Assembly: GCA_024867545.1 (NCBI GenBank)
Contig: JANFNE010000028.1
Span: 310,001 to 374,000 of the forward strand
Source of the DNA: Phytopythium helicoides
Taxonomy: Eukaryota > Oomycota > Peronosporomycetes > Pythiales > Pythiaceae
Length of the DNA: 64,000 nt
Reading direction: 5' to 3'
Positions 42,842 through 53,502 of the stretch are shown here, in pieces (the stretch's first letter is position 1; each line of letters begins with the position of its first letter). Position numbers and translations under genes: made by a program. The notes below the pieces were generated by a model. It was not told where the DNA came from, did not search any database, and saw only the letters and a program-made list of their open reading frames with translations.

Positions 42842-44008
42842 TCACGCCGAGTTCTCCTCGAGAAACGAGAGCGCTCGCTTCTCAATGTGCTCGAACGGGC
42901 AGAGGAGGTCGTGCTCGTATCCGGCGAAGTGGACTTCCGTGCCGTCGAACGTGGACTTGATAAAGTGTTCGCGAGTGTTAGGGTCGCGGTACACCTCGAA
43001 GGCCACGACAGTGCCGTACTCAGGCAGCTGACCGCCAATCTGCAAGCCGAGCGAGCACACAAGCGCGACGATCGAGTTGTCGTGCGCCGAGAAGAAGGCG
43101 AGCTTGGGCTGTTTCTCGTCCGCCGAGGCGTTCACGATCTTGCTGAAGTGCTCGTACACCTCGCGGACGCCGTCCTGGAACGCGTTGAAGCAAAAGTCGT
43201 GGCGCGAGTAGAGCTTGTGCCACATCCACGCGTCGACCTCGTGCACCTTGGCGGCCATCTCTGGCGTAATGCCCTCGGGCAGCGGCAATCCGTGGGCCTC
43301 ACGACAGGTGATGCTGTCTCTCACGGCCGTCCAGGCCAGCGGGCGGCTCTCGGGGACCTCAAGACACTCCCGAAGCTGCGTCCTCAGCACGGCCATGGCC
43401 TTCTGCTCCTCCTCCGGCAGCTTGGCAATGTCGTCGGCCACGATGTTCTCGATCTCGAAGAAAACCTTGAGCGGGTGCTGCGGCGCCAGCACGTTCTTCT
43501 CGAACGTGTGAATGAGCACGGGGGCGACCGAGCCGCCCTCCTCCTCTCCTTGCTCGTGCAGCAGGCCGTCCAGCAGGCACTGCACCGACTGGATGCAGCG
43601 AGGCACGCTGCTCGTGAGCACGTACACCTGCTCGTTGACGTCTGCCTGCTTGTCCAGCAGCTCCCCGTACTTTTCCCTGAGGCTGCGGCCCTTGCTCGTC
43701 ATGTGCGCCACGCCCTTGCTCGTGAGCTCCCCGCACGGCCACAGGTCGCCTCGCCGCGCCGAAATGTTGGGCGGCAGCGTCTCGTTCCGCCCCACGACGC
43801 GCCCCACGCGCGCCAGACGCGCCAGCTCGGCCTCGGACGCCACGCGCGCCGCCCAGAAGCTGCGGTCCGCGTCGCTCGTCGCCTTGTCGGTGAGCAGGAC
43901 GGGCGTGCGGTCGCCGTGGCGGTGGAACAGCAGCACGTGGCGCAGCTCCAGCGAGGAGGCGGCTGAGGACGCGGCCGAGGGAGACGAGAGCGACGGAGTC
44001 GGCGCCAT
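42842..44008 (-). CDS. Histidine acid phosphatase, branch 2 (HAP1)
   Basis: One open frame of 388 aa from the ATG at 44008. The catalytic RHGDRTP is near residue 30 and the proton-donor HD lies in FFSAHDNSIVAL near residue 300. LPLPEGITPEM and WHKLYSRHDFCFNAF are shared with the other phosphatases in the window. There is no signal peptide, so the enzyme is probably intracellular, similar in plan to ACP6-type lysophosphatidic acid phosphatase rather than secreted phytase; the substrate is not deducible. It is intronless, while its three relatives in 46.3-51.6 kb have introns. First of four family members, separated from HAP2 by the F-box/LRR gene. Confidence 0.9.
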   Translation of the reverse strand: MAPTPSLSSPSAASSAASSLELRHVLLFHRHGDRTPVLLTDKATSDADRSFWAARVASEAELARLARVGRVVGRNETLPPNISARRGDLWPCGELTSKGVAHMTSKGRSLREKYGELLDKQADVNEQVYVLTSSVPRCIQSVQCLLDGLLHEQGEEEGGSVAPVLIHTFEKNVLAPQHPLKVFFEIENIVADDIAKLPEEEQKAMAVLRTQLRECLEVPESRPLAWTAVRDSITCREAHGLPLPEGITPEMAAKVHEVDAWMWHKLYSRHDFCFNAFQDGVREVYEHFSKIVNASADEKQPKLAFFSAHDNSIVALVCSLGLQIGGQLPEYGTVVAFEVYRDPNTREHFIKSTFDGTEVHFAGYEHDLLCPFEHIEKRALSFLEENSA

Positions 44009-44249
44009 GAGGACGAGGTGGAAGTGATGATGTCAGCGGCTGACAGAGTGCAGAGTGGGGGCAGATTCTCAATGGTGCCACATGCACCGATGCAACTCAC
44101 TGTGGGGGTGAAGGCGGGTCAAATACGCACGCTACGAACGCGAAGGCCATGCCTTTCACGAGGTCAAGCAAGGATGAACGGATGGCCAACGTTTTGGTTT
44201 GGCCACAGCGAAGTCATGACGCCTGTGGCCTTGTTTCCAAGACGAATGC

Positions 44250-44400
44250 AAAGAGATGTTGGATGTTGGTAGTTAGTTATTGCTTGGCTGTCCAAACCGA
44301 AGAGCGATGAGCAATCGACTTCTTCTGGCAGCGCGAAGCAAGAGAGCCGGGGATGTCCGCGCATGTCCGAACGCGAAACCTTTGTACAATTGAAGTTCAA
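44250..44400 (-). pseudogene. Relic of the C-terminal end of the F-box/LRR-like gene
   Basis: The minus strand reads GHPRLSCFALPEEVDCSSLFGLDSQA, a diverged copy of GHPRLSRLMLPQEADCSALFGSDGKA near the end of the gene at 44610. No further LRR sequence is open around it, so this is the remains of a second copy that lay downstream. Confidence 0.65.
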
Positions 44401-44609
44401 TCCCAACTGCCCCAGAACTGACGAGCAGTTCATTGAGATTGATGCGATGAGCAAATACCCCACCGGAACGTAGACTAGGAAACACGATCCGAAGAAACTT
44501 GCAATGTTCAACGAGAGAAGATGAGACTGCAATGGGGAAAACGCGTTGGCTTTTTATTATCAGGTCGTGACTACACTGAAACCTTCAGCCCAAATGGTTC
44601 CTTCGCTGG

Positions 44610-46207
44610 TTAGTCCATTGCATCCTTACTTTGCCCATGGACCCAAAGACAGTGATGCTCTTCTCCATGAGAAACATCTGAAATGAAAGGCATCGTTGCC
44701 TTGCCGTCCGATCCAAATAGCGCGGAACAATCAGCTTCTTGTGGTAGCATCAGACGTGATAAGCGTGGATGACCGCAAAGACCAGACAAATCGCGCACTT
44801 CAGTATCGTAGAAGTCCACATAGCGCAGTTTCTTCAGATGTCCAAGCGGAGTGGTGTCTGTAATCCGTATGCACTTCAGTACCAGCACTCGCAGTTCTAC
44901 CAAAGACTCCACAATGGACAAATCAATAGTCTTGTACGGCTTCTTCTGAAGGTACCCTTGCTCGTATTTGACCTCTAGATGCTCCAAGTGTCGAAGGGCA
45001 ACGAGCGAGCTCCAATCCTCGAGGTCCGGGCAATATAGAGCAACGAGTTTTTTCAAACCAGGAAAGCTGCTACCCACGCTTGACAGGTCAACGTCACTGT
45101 GGGGGAGCTTCAACGTCGTCAATTTTGGAAAGTGCTCCGGTGTGAACACTAGACGGTCTCCTTGCCCGTACAAAATCTTGATGACCGTGATCCGCGGCAT
45201 AATAAAGGTTAGGAGCCCTGTCGTACTCTTGCCGCACTCGATTCGTGTCAAGCTAGGCAGTCCTTCTAGAGCGCGAACGGACGGCTTGTTCTTGGATTCA
45301 AAACCTTCCGTTTGGGAAAGGAGTCGAAGTTTCGAGAGGTGGGCAAGCGGACTCCAGTCAGCATCGCTCTTGGCACTGACAAGGAGTTCTTCGAGTTGGA
45401 GAAGTCGAGTCAAAGGTGCGAGACCAACATGATCAAGAATATCCGATTACTGGATGTTCAGGCATCTGAGATTTTCAAAAGAGTCGAAAAGTGTGATGTC
45501 CGAATCGATCATGATTCCAGGGATGTCTAGCACTTTAAGATGTGGTGCAATCTCCCTGATGGGCTCGACACTCTCGTCACAGTTCTGGTACATCACTCTC
45601 AACTCAGTCAGGGAGCTCGGTAGCATCTCAAGATATTCTTCGTGGCAATGCGCAACTTCTCTTATCGTCAAGATACGCAAGTTCTTCAAACTCCGAAATA
45701 CTTGACCCAAATTGGGAGGGGCAAAACATCTTGAAAGCGTCAAACTGCGCAACGCGGCAGCTTCAAACATGTTGACGTTGAGGATCGTGTTTGTTTCAGC
45801 TAGCACAAGTGTTTCAATTCCTTTGTGAACGACTCTTTTCATGAACTTGACTTTGCCATTCTTCAGATCGAGGTGTTTGACAGTCGGTGGAAGGGTTTTC
45901 AACTTTATAAAAGCTGAGCCGTAACTTCCAAACCGAACGAATTCGAGTACCGGAAACTGGGCCAAGAGAGGTTGTTGCCAATTCATCTCGACGTGAACAC
46001 GCGTGATGTACGCCTTCATGGTTAGATTGCCGACTATCTCTTCCGCTGTGGCTTTATCTGTCGGTATACGCCAAGTCGTATGCGCGAAAATGTTCGTCGG
46101 ACCGGAGAGTCAAAGGCTGAACTATTCAGGCCCACGAGCGGGAATTGGTCAACATGAGAAAGGAACTCGGCAATCGTGCGCCAGATCGGATGGTTAAGAT
46201 CATTCAT
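44610..46207 (-). CDS. F-box/LRR-like protein, broken by one frameshift and one in-frame stop
   Basis: The ATG at 46207 (MNDLNHPIWRTIAEFLSHVD) opens an F-box-like segment. A one-base shift near 46072 leads into an LRR-like region (FPVLEFVRFGSYGSAFIKLK ... LRSLTLSRC ... LKNLRILTIREVA ... LKVLDIPGI). A TAA at 45447-45449 interrupts, but the same frame continues directly with LRR text (LAPLTRLLQLEELLVSAKSD ... LKKLRYVDFYDTEVRDLSGL) to 44610. Spacing of Leu residues is irregular, as in many oomycete LRR proteins. An F-box plus LRR would select substrates for an SCF ubiquitin ligase; that is inference. With both a frameshift and a nonsense codon, this copy may be dead or may be two genes. Confidence 0.65.
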
Positions 46208-46364
46208 CTTTGGACTTGTCCCCTCGTGCGTGGTTGTCCTCACAAAGAAGAGTGGCATCACTATATAAAATCCTGATAAAACATTCCTAGAGTTTTCCAC
46301 TACGTGAGCAGGAAAAGATCTATAGCAGAAACTCAAGAAATGTGAAAATGAGATTGAAGATGCA

Positions 46365-47713
46365 CTAAGCATCGGCGCTATTAAGAAACTCGCGCACGAT
46401 TGCCTCGACCTCGCTGAACGGTGTCATAAGGTCATCGTGTGTGGGACTCACCGCAATACTACCGCCCTTCTTCGACCCTAACTCGTTATTCCAGCTATTG
46501 CTGCTTCCAATAGTCAGCGGCGATCCGTTGAGCGAGAACTTGAGGAACGCAGCACGGGTCACTGGATCGATGTACGTTTCCATGCACAGGTGGGAACCAT
46601 ACCAAGGCACCGAGTCATTTGGTAGGTCAACCTGAAGTGCTTTGAGTAGCGACACGATGGCGCTGTCATGCGTGGACAGCACAGTGAGCTTGTGGTCGTT
46701 GGTTTGCTGTTTCAACAACCAAACCTGTCAGCAACATTCATCAAACAGAGGCGACACTTAATCTACATCGCACCTTAGAGGCCTGCTTTAGGATGTTGAA
46801 GATCTTGCGTACTCCCACGTGATAGTAGTCGCGACAGAATTTGAGATCTCCAAAGAGGAGATGCCACAAGTTGCAGTCGACTGTACAGATATCTTTGACA
46901 ACGTCGTCTGTGAGCGCGTCGTGGAGCGGCACATTATGTGCATGATTGCACTCTATGATATCCCGCGCTAATACATACACCACAATTGTTAGATTTAGTT
47001 TGATCAAAGGTGCAATGCTCACGCTCACCAGCGCTCCAAGGAACGGGGCGACTTCGGTCAGAACCTAGAGCGGTGTACACACGTTCGCGTAGCTCCTTGA
47101 ACCCTTCATGACCATACTTCTCGATCATCTTGTGCTCGTATTTGACGTCAAGATGATCGAAGGCATCTGGAGGATGTGTGAGACTGAGAGAGTTGCGCGC
47201 GTCGGTGCGGACGAAGAATGGTTCCCGATCACCATCAACTTGTGGAGGAAACATACCCTTGAGCAGCGATTGCGTTGACTGGATTGTGCGGAAGAAGTGG
47301 GTCGACTCCACATACACATGATCATTCGACCAACTTGGGTCGATGAAGTCGACAAAGCGTTCACGCAGAGCAGCTCCAACGTTTTCGAGGCGTGTCTGAC
47401 CTTGCTGAGTCAGGTGACCACCTGGGAAGCCATAGCAACCTCCGTGCTTAGGTGGTACCGGTGGTAGCTGGTCCGGTGTTGGCCCCACCACTTTTCCGAC
47501 CTTAGATAGCTCCGCGATCTGCTCTGATGTCACAAGTTGCTGCTTCCAAAACTCCTTCTCCTTCTCCCCAACGAACAAATTGGCGCCGCACTGGTCGAAA
47601 ACCGGGGATCGGTCGCCGTGACGGTGCATGATGGTCACGTGCTGCAGCACCAGCCGAGCTTTTAGCCCGTCACTTGGCGACGACGGAGCTTCGGGGGCCT
47701 GCGAGAGCGTCAT
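46365..47713 (-). CDS. Histidine acid phosphatase, branch 2 (HAP2), three exons
   Basis: Exons 47713-47029, 46967-46774 and 46706-46365 join in frame to 1,221 bp (406 aa). The introns are 61 and 67 bp with GT..AG ends. The ATG at 47713 is the one that matches the start of HAP3 (MTLSQAPEAPS). RHGDRSP sits near residue 30, an FFRTIQSTQSLLKGMFPP segment follows, and the HD motif is in VLSTHDSAIVSLLKAL. No signal peptide. It is intact and highly similar to HAP3, which lies in inverted orientation 750 bp away. Substrate unknown. Confidence 0.92.
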
Positions 47714-48469
47714 GGTCGAGTGACAAGTGGCTGTCGGAGCCTTGGTCTGAGGTCTTGCCAGTGGATTCAAGAATGAACGGACGCGGCCGCGAGCGAAACC
47801 AACGAACATAATCACGCGGATCACGCCACGCAGGATTTTGCTGGGTGGCGTCGACTTCATTTGGGTGCAGCCCAACGAATCTTCATCTCAGCACTTCGTG
47901 CAATGACAGTGCCGTGGTGGTGCGGATATCTCTTCGATCACTTTTTAGTCAGCACTACACGTAGTTTGCAACAGCTTCTTGGCCATCGGAGAGTCATAGG
48001 TCTCACGTATCTCTCGAGCAACAGATGCGCACAGAAAGTCACAGCGTCGGCAAGCAATCGACCTGCTCTGCGTCCATCCGATGAGCAGCTTCAACCAATT
48101 GCGGCTTCGACTATTGTGCCACTAGGGGGCACAATTTGATGACGTCGCTGGCTGATTATGTAGATGCGACAGCTGAATCTGGACCTCGAAAGTGATAAAC
48201 CACATTATGACAATATATTTGTTGATAGAGTAATAATAAACGCGAAATACAAAATAAAGCCACCATATACCACTACATACTATATTTCACAGTTTTCTGC
48301 CTTGCGCGCGTCCATCGCTGCAGGATCGAGGTGTCCGCGTGCGTGGCGGGTGGCGCTGATGGCCGCTCGAGCGCCACGAGAATAGCCGACGGCCTCCTGC
48401 GCGTCCGTTGCGGCCTCATTGCGCCTTTCGCAGCCTCCAGAGCTCTCCACAAGCCTCAAATACCAGAAA
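47714..48469. other. Divergent intergenic region between HAP2 and HAP3
   Basis: About 750 bp shared as upstream region by two head-to-head paralogues. AT-rich around 48180-48290. No gene seen; it should contain both promoters. Confidence 0.5.
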
Positions 48470-49818
48470 ATGACGCTCTCGCAAGCTCCTGAAGCTCCGT
48501 CGATCGCCAAGTGACGAGCTAAAAGCTCGGCTGGTGCTGCAGCACGTGGCCATCATGCACCGCCACGGCGACCGATCGCCGGTTTTCGACCAGTGCGGCG
48601 CCAATTTGTTCGTTGGGGAGAAGGAGAAGGAGTTTTGGAAGCAGCAGCTGGCGACGAGCGAGCAGGTGGTGGAGCTCGCCAAGGTCGGGAAGGTGGTCGG
48701 CCCCACGCCGGACCAGCAGCCGGCTGGCCCGCCCAAGCACGGAGGAGTCTTCCCGGGTGGCAACGTCACGCAGAGAGGGCTGGCGAGGCTGGAGAGGGTC
48801 GGAGAGGAGCTGCGGGAGCGCTATGCCGACTTCATCGATCCGAGCTGGGGGAACCGACCAGGTGTTTGTCGAGTCGACGGGCTTCTTCCGCACCATCCAG
48901 TCCACGCAGGCGTTCCTCAAGGGCATGTTCCCTCCTCGAGACGGTCGTGAGCCCTTCTTCATCCGCACCAATGAGTTCGACACGCTGAGTCCGTCCCACC
49001 CCATGGACGTCTACGACAGTCTCGAGGTCAAGCTTGAGCGCGACATGAACGACAAGTACGGCCCCGGAGGCTTCGAGAAGCTGCGCGAACGCGCCTACGC
49101 CGCTCTTGGCGCCGATCGCAGTCGACCTGTTCCTTGGAGCGCGGGTGAGTTTGAGCTGCGCGTGCCTGCTGCTGTGGTGATGTTCTGATGGTGTTTGTAC
49201 CTGCTTCAGCGCGCGACATTCTCGATTGCAACCGCGCGCACGATGTGCCAGTGCCCGATGCACTACCAGCCGATGTCGTCAAGGAGATCTGCGCAGTGGA
49301 CTGTTACATGTGGCATCAGCTGTATGGAAACCTCGATTTCTGCCGCGACTACTTCCGCAAGGGTGTGCGCGAGGTCTTCGACATCCTCGACCAAGCCGCC
49401 AAGGTGAGTTGCTGCCGATCTGCCGTACTACCTGGTTGATATTGACAATTTCTTCCCAACTCCTCAGCAAACCAACAAGCACAAGCTCGCAGTGTTGTCT
49501 GCGCACGACAGTTCCATCGTGTCGCTACTCAAGGCACTTCGGGTCGATCTCCCCAGCGACTCGGTGCCTTGGTACGGCTCGCACCTGTGCATGGAAACGT
49601 ACATCGACCCAGGGACCCGCGCTGCCTTCCTCAAATTCACACTCAATGGCTCGCCACTGGTTATTGGCAGTAGCAGCAGTTGGGCGAGCGAGTTCGGTGT
49701 CAAGGCGAGTGCTGGAACTGTTACAAGTCCCTCGAGCGGTGCCGGAGATGATCACCTGACGCCGTTCACCGAAGTCGAGTCGATCGTACGAGAGTTCTTT
49801 TCTGGCACTGATGCATGA
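48470..49818 (+). CDS. Histidine acid phosphatase, branch 2 (HAP3), two 1-bp insertions
   Basis: Exons 48470-49144, 49210-49403 and 49468-49818; intron positions equal those of HAP2. Total 1,220 bp, two more than a multiple of three. Two insertions can be placed: an extra A near 48514 (ccgtcgAtcgcc against ccgtcgtcgcc in HAP2) and an extra G in the ggggg run near 48850. Without them the product is 405 aa, one residue shorter than HAP2. RHGDRSP and the SAHDSSIVSLLKAL motif are intact. Because removing two single bases restores a full-length enzyme with correct splicing, these are probably sequence errors. Divergent from HAP2. Confidence 0.85.
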
Positions 49819-50237
49819 TTCACGAGTCCAACAACTTGAACCAAACAATGTTCATGTGTTCTGTCCATTCATATGAGGCTATCTACGCGATAATGACTAC
49901 CCATTTAGGCAAGCAGTGCTATCTGCAGTACCGATCTGGTCCATGAATACCACCAAAAAGCTGGTCGTCGCACATTCCATTTTCGCCAAGCATTCTTCTT
50001 GCCCACCATGCAAGGTCGCTTTTCCTAGCCCGCTCAAGTTACTTTGATACCAAGAAACTTTTCTTTTTGACTTATATCAGCTCGCGTCCGCCAGGGAGGT
50101 CTGTGGCTCCACAGCATTAGTAGAACACAACCAAAGCTCTTGTTTTTCTGCTTACGCTTCAATCAGAAGTAGATACTACAACTCCTTTTCTTTCGCTTCA
50201 TACCCACTGACATCTTTCATTCGCGCGGCCGTTCCAT
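49819..50237. other. Convergent intergenic region between HAP3 and HAP4
   Basis: About 420 bp between two facing stop codons, pyrimidine-rich in places. It holds 3' ends only. Nothing else seen. Confidence 0.5.
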
Positions 50238-51599
50238 TCATAAAGCCGCCTTGCTCGCCTCGGCAGAGTGGTTCATAAACCGCAGCGCCGCGGACTCAAA
50301 CACGCTAAAAGGACACAACGCGGACTGTTCATGCTCAGCAAAACAGACCTCTTCTCCTTCAAATAGTGGTCGAATGAAAATTTCGCCGGTCGTTCGGCTG
50401 CGGTACAGCTCGAATGTCAGCATTGCACCGTACGGCGGGATAACACGTGGTGTGCGCAGCTCGAGAGCGCAAATCAGCGCCACGAGTGAATTGTCATGGC
50501 CAGAGAACAGCGAGAGCTTGAGCGGAAGGGTACCCTGCAGCAGACGATAACAGACACGATTATCAACTTTGGCAATGGCACGAACACTTGAGAGTATTTG
50601 TTTCGTACATCAGCTACGGCACGAAGGTGCTCGTAAACCGCGTTGCACGCCTTTGTGGAAGCTCGCAAAGCAGAACTGTCGTTTGCCATACAGCGTGAAC
50701 CACAGCCAGGCGTCAAAGTCGCAGACCTGGCGGAACAGCTCCTCTGTGATTCCCTCAGGCACAGGCAGTCCATGCGACCGTCGGCAGATGAGCACTTCCC
50801 GCACTATAAGTGTACATACACAAGGCGAAGTCAGTAACATGACAAGACGCCGCGGGCGGTCGTCACTAGCTCGTCGTACAGCCTGTCCACGCGACCTTCT
50901 GGTCCTCTGCGCGCACGCCAATGAGCTCTCGGATGCGCTTGGCTGCGGCTGGCACGTAATTAGGCGCGTTGTGCTTGAGCTCGAAGGCGAGCATCTCGCT
51001 CAGGCTCCCGAACAGCTCGTATGAGTGCTGCGGCGCGATCGCGCAGGCCTCGTCCGCGAACACGACGAAGCTGGGGTCCTGCTTGCTGAAGCTGTCTCCG
51101 TCAAAGCCCGGGAAGCGCTCGGGGAACATGCCAGCCAGCACGCTCTGCGCCGATCGAATGGTGCGGCGGATGTTAGTGGACTGCACGTGCACGTGCTGCG
51201 TGGGGTGCGCGTCCTTGAGCAGCTCGTCGTATCGCTGGCGCAGCGCTCTGCCCCTTGGCGCGCATCATGTCGACGCCCTTGTCCGTGAGCTGTCCGCATG
51301 GCCATCTCCCGCCGTGGTGGGCCTCCTGAGGCGGGCGCAGCTGTTCCTTGTCGGGCGGGTGGCTGGCGGCGTAGCGCGCGTCCAGATCCGCGACGGCCGG
51401 CGCCGCCGTTGAGCGCCGCGAGCACCTGCAGCGTCGGCAGGCGCGCGACCCAAAAGCTCGTCTCGCTCTGGTCCATGCGCAGCTCTCGGCCCACGGCGCG
51501 CGTGATGGGCGAGCGGTCGCCATGGCGGAACAGCGCGAGCACGTGCACGAGCTCCAGCGACGCGTGGGGCGGCGGCGGCGGCGCCTCTCGCGGCGCCAT
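50238..51599 (-). CDS. Histidine acid phosphatase, branch 2 (HAP4), frameshifts
   Basis: The ATG at 51599 (MAPREAPPPPPHASLELVHV) leads to LFRHGDRSPITRAV. Further landmarks are WPCGQLTDKGVDMMRAKG, STNIRRTIRSAQSVLAGMFP, an intron after VAWTG near 50892, LPVPEGITEELFRQV, a second intron after AVAD near 50605, and FSGHDNSLVALICALEL with the HD motif. One-base breaks lie near 51400 (extra C or G), 51255 and 50655 (extra A in caaagg). It is nearer to HAP1 than to HAP2/3 in sequence (LPLPEGIT, VFESAALRFM), but has two introns. No signal peptide. Convergent with HAP3. Confidence 0.82.
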
Positions 51600-51830
51600 G
51601 GCGCTCCACGGCAAGTGCGCGCCATGCGGGTGATTCGCAAACGCTTCAAGGGCAACTTGCCTTCCATTGGTCCAAATGCTGTAAATTTTATGATTGGCGG
51701 AAACTACAGGTAAAACTCCGTGATTGGACGAAAATAGAACCCGATCTTGGCCACGTGGAGCCTGGGCGGGGAGGATAGCGTTGGAAAAGCTGCGCGGAGG
51801 TCGGTCGCCACTTCCGCCGACTGCTTGAGC

Positions 51831-53092
51831 ATGGCGGGCCGACGCTGGGTGGCGCGCGCGCTGCTGGCGCTGGCGATGCTGCTGGCGCTCGCGGGCGCCA
51901 AGAAGAGCCGCGAGGCGCCGCTCAAGGGCAGCGAGAAGCTCGCGCAGCTGCACGGCCGCGTGCGCGACGGCGTCGTGGAGCTCAGCGGCGAGCTGTTTGA
52001 GCGCTTCGTGGCGCGGCCGGACCGCCCCTACCACCTCATGCTGCTCTTCACGGCATCGGCCGAGAAGTACAAGTGCGAGACCTGCCAGTACGTAGCAGCG
52101 CGCTGGAGAGACGCCGTCGATGGAGGAGCACTGACGTAGGTGGCTCTGCAGCCAGGTGGCACCAGAGTTCACCGTGCTTGGCGAGTCCTATGAGGCCGCC
52201 AAGCAGGTCAAGGTTGATACGCGCGATGGGCTCGAGATCTTCTTCGCCGTCGTGGACTTTGACGCCAACCAGCAGGCGTTCGGCATGGTGCGGCGCCTTC
52301 CGAGTCGCGGTATGAGCGTCGTTGATGGGGTGCGCTGACGCCGTTTTGGTTCCAACGACGCAGTACGAGTTCACGTCCGCGCCGCACCTCGTGTACGTCG
52401 CGCCGGACCACTCGCAGGACAAGGGCAACGCCGTGCCGTCCAAGGCCAAGGTGGCGCCGCAGAACGTGTTCAACATCTACACGCAGGGCAAGGAGGCCGA
52501 GGCCATCAACCAGTTTGTCAAGCAGCACACGGGCTTTGACGTGCGTCTACATCACTGCTTGCTCGTGGTCGATTGCGGCGAAATTTAACATTGACACTTG
52601 CGCTCGTACAGTTCGCGATCCAGCGCTCCAAGACGTTCCTGTACGTGATTGCGGCGACGCTCCTGACTCTGGTCGTGATCGTGGGCAAGCTGGTGCTCGA
52701 CAACATCGACTTCGTGCTCAAAAAGCTGCGCCGCAAGCAGCTGTGGATGACCGTGTCGCTGCTCTTCTACGGGCCTCTCGGTCTCGGGCATGGTCTACTG
52801 CATCATCCGCGACCCGCCGCCGTACTCGGTGGACCGCAAGGGCAACGTCAAGTATTTCCACCCTGCGGGTCGCCAGCAGTTCGTGTACGAGGGACTCATT
52901 GTTGGCGGCCTGGACGTGGCGGCCGCCATCTTCATGATCCTGCTCTCGCAGTGGGCCATCTACGTGCACAACCCCTACGTGCGTTCGTCGGCCATCGTGG
53001 TCTGCGCGCTCGGCTTCACCTTCATGTACCGCCAGATGATTGCGGCCTACACGTTCAAGAACCGCTGGTACACTGGCTGGATGGGCTTCTAG
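51831..53092 (+). CDS. OST3/OST6 subunit of oligosaccharyltransferase
   Basis: The ATG at 51831 opens a signal peptide (MAGRRWVARALLALAMLLALAGA). A lumenal thioredoxin-like domain follows with the redox motif CETC at the first splice site (exon ends 52087, next starts 52152, giving CETCHQVAPEF). Further introns lie at 52310-about 52362 and 52542-52611. Four membrane helices close the protein: FLYVIAATLLTLVVIVGKLV, WMTVSLLFYG..SGMVYCII, GLDVAAAIFMILLSQWAIYV and SSAIVVCALGFTFMYR. This is the plan of Ost3/Ost6/TUSC3/MagT1, which hold acceptor cysteines near the OST active site. A frameshift from an extra G (near 52770) falls in helix 2. The second intron join is one base off as read, suggesting another indel. 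Confidence 0.88.
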
Positions 53093-53502
53093 ACGACGAG
53101 CGTGCAGCAGTGTCGAGTGCGTCGTGAGAAAGTGAGGTCTAGAGCGCAAGTGGAGCACGCAATGCAATCCGTTCGACCTCGTTCCACCTCTTTAGCGAGC
53201 TGTAGTAGTCGCATCGACCCTTCTTCCAACCTCAGTCGTCCATCGCGGTCTCAATTCGCATCACTTTCATCATGTCCTGAAGATTCCAGCAGCACAGTCC
53301 GCCGTACAACCGGATGACTTCACGAGGTTGAAGCGTGTTAGCTCCACGAGCTCCCCCTCTCCAGTGCCCCATACAATCCTCAGTATAGTCACTCCATCAA
53401 GGGGATTGTGCCGTCGTGGCATCAACTCCATGACACTCGCCAAGTCTCCTCGCGTCGCTGCCGCCCCACTCCCGCCGCCCGCCGCGGGCCCCCTGAGCGA
53501 CG
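53093..53502. other. Intergenic region between OST3/6 and the EDR2-like gene
   Basis: 410 bp, promoter and 5' UTR of the EDR2-like gene; rich in short pyrimidine runs. No gene seen. Confidence 0.5.

Noticed and set aside
42761..43966. 401-codon plus-strand frame across HAP1
   Set aside because: It is the complement of the well-supported phosphatase HAP1. Its Arg/His/Leu-rich composition is typical of a GC-rich antisense frame.
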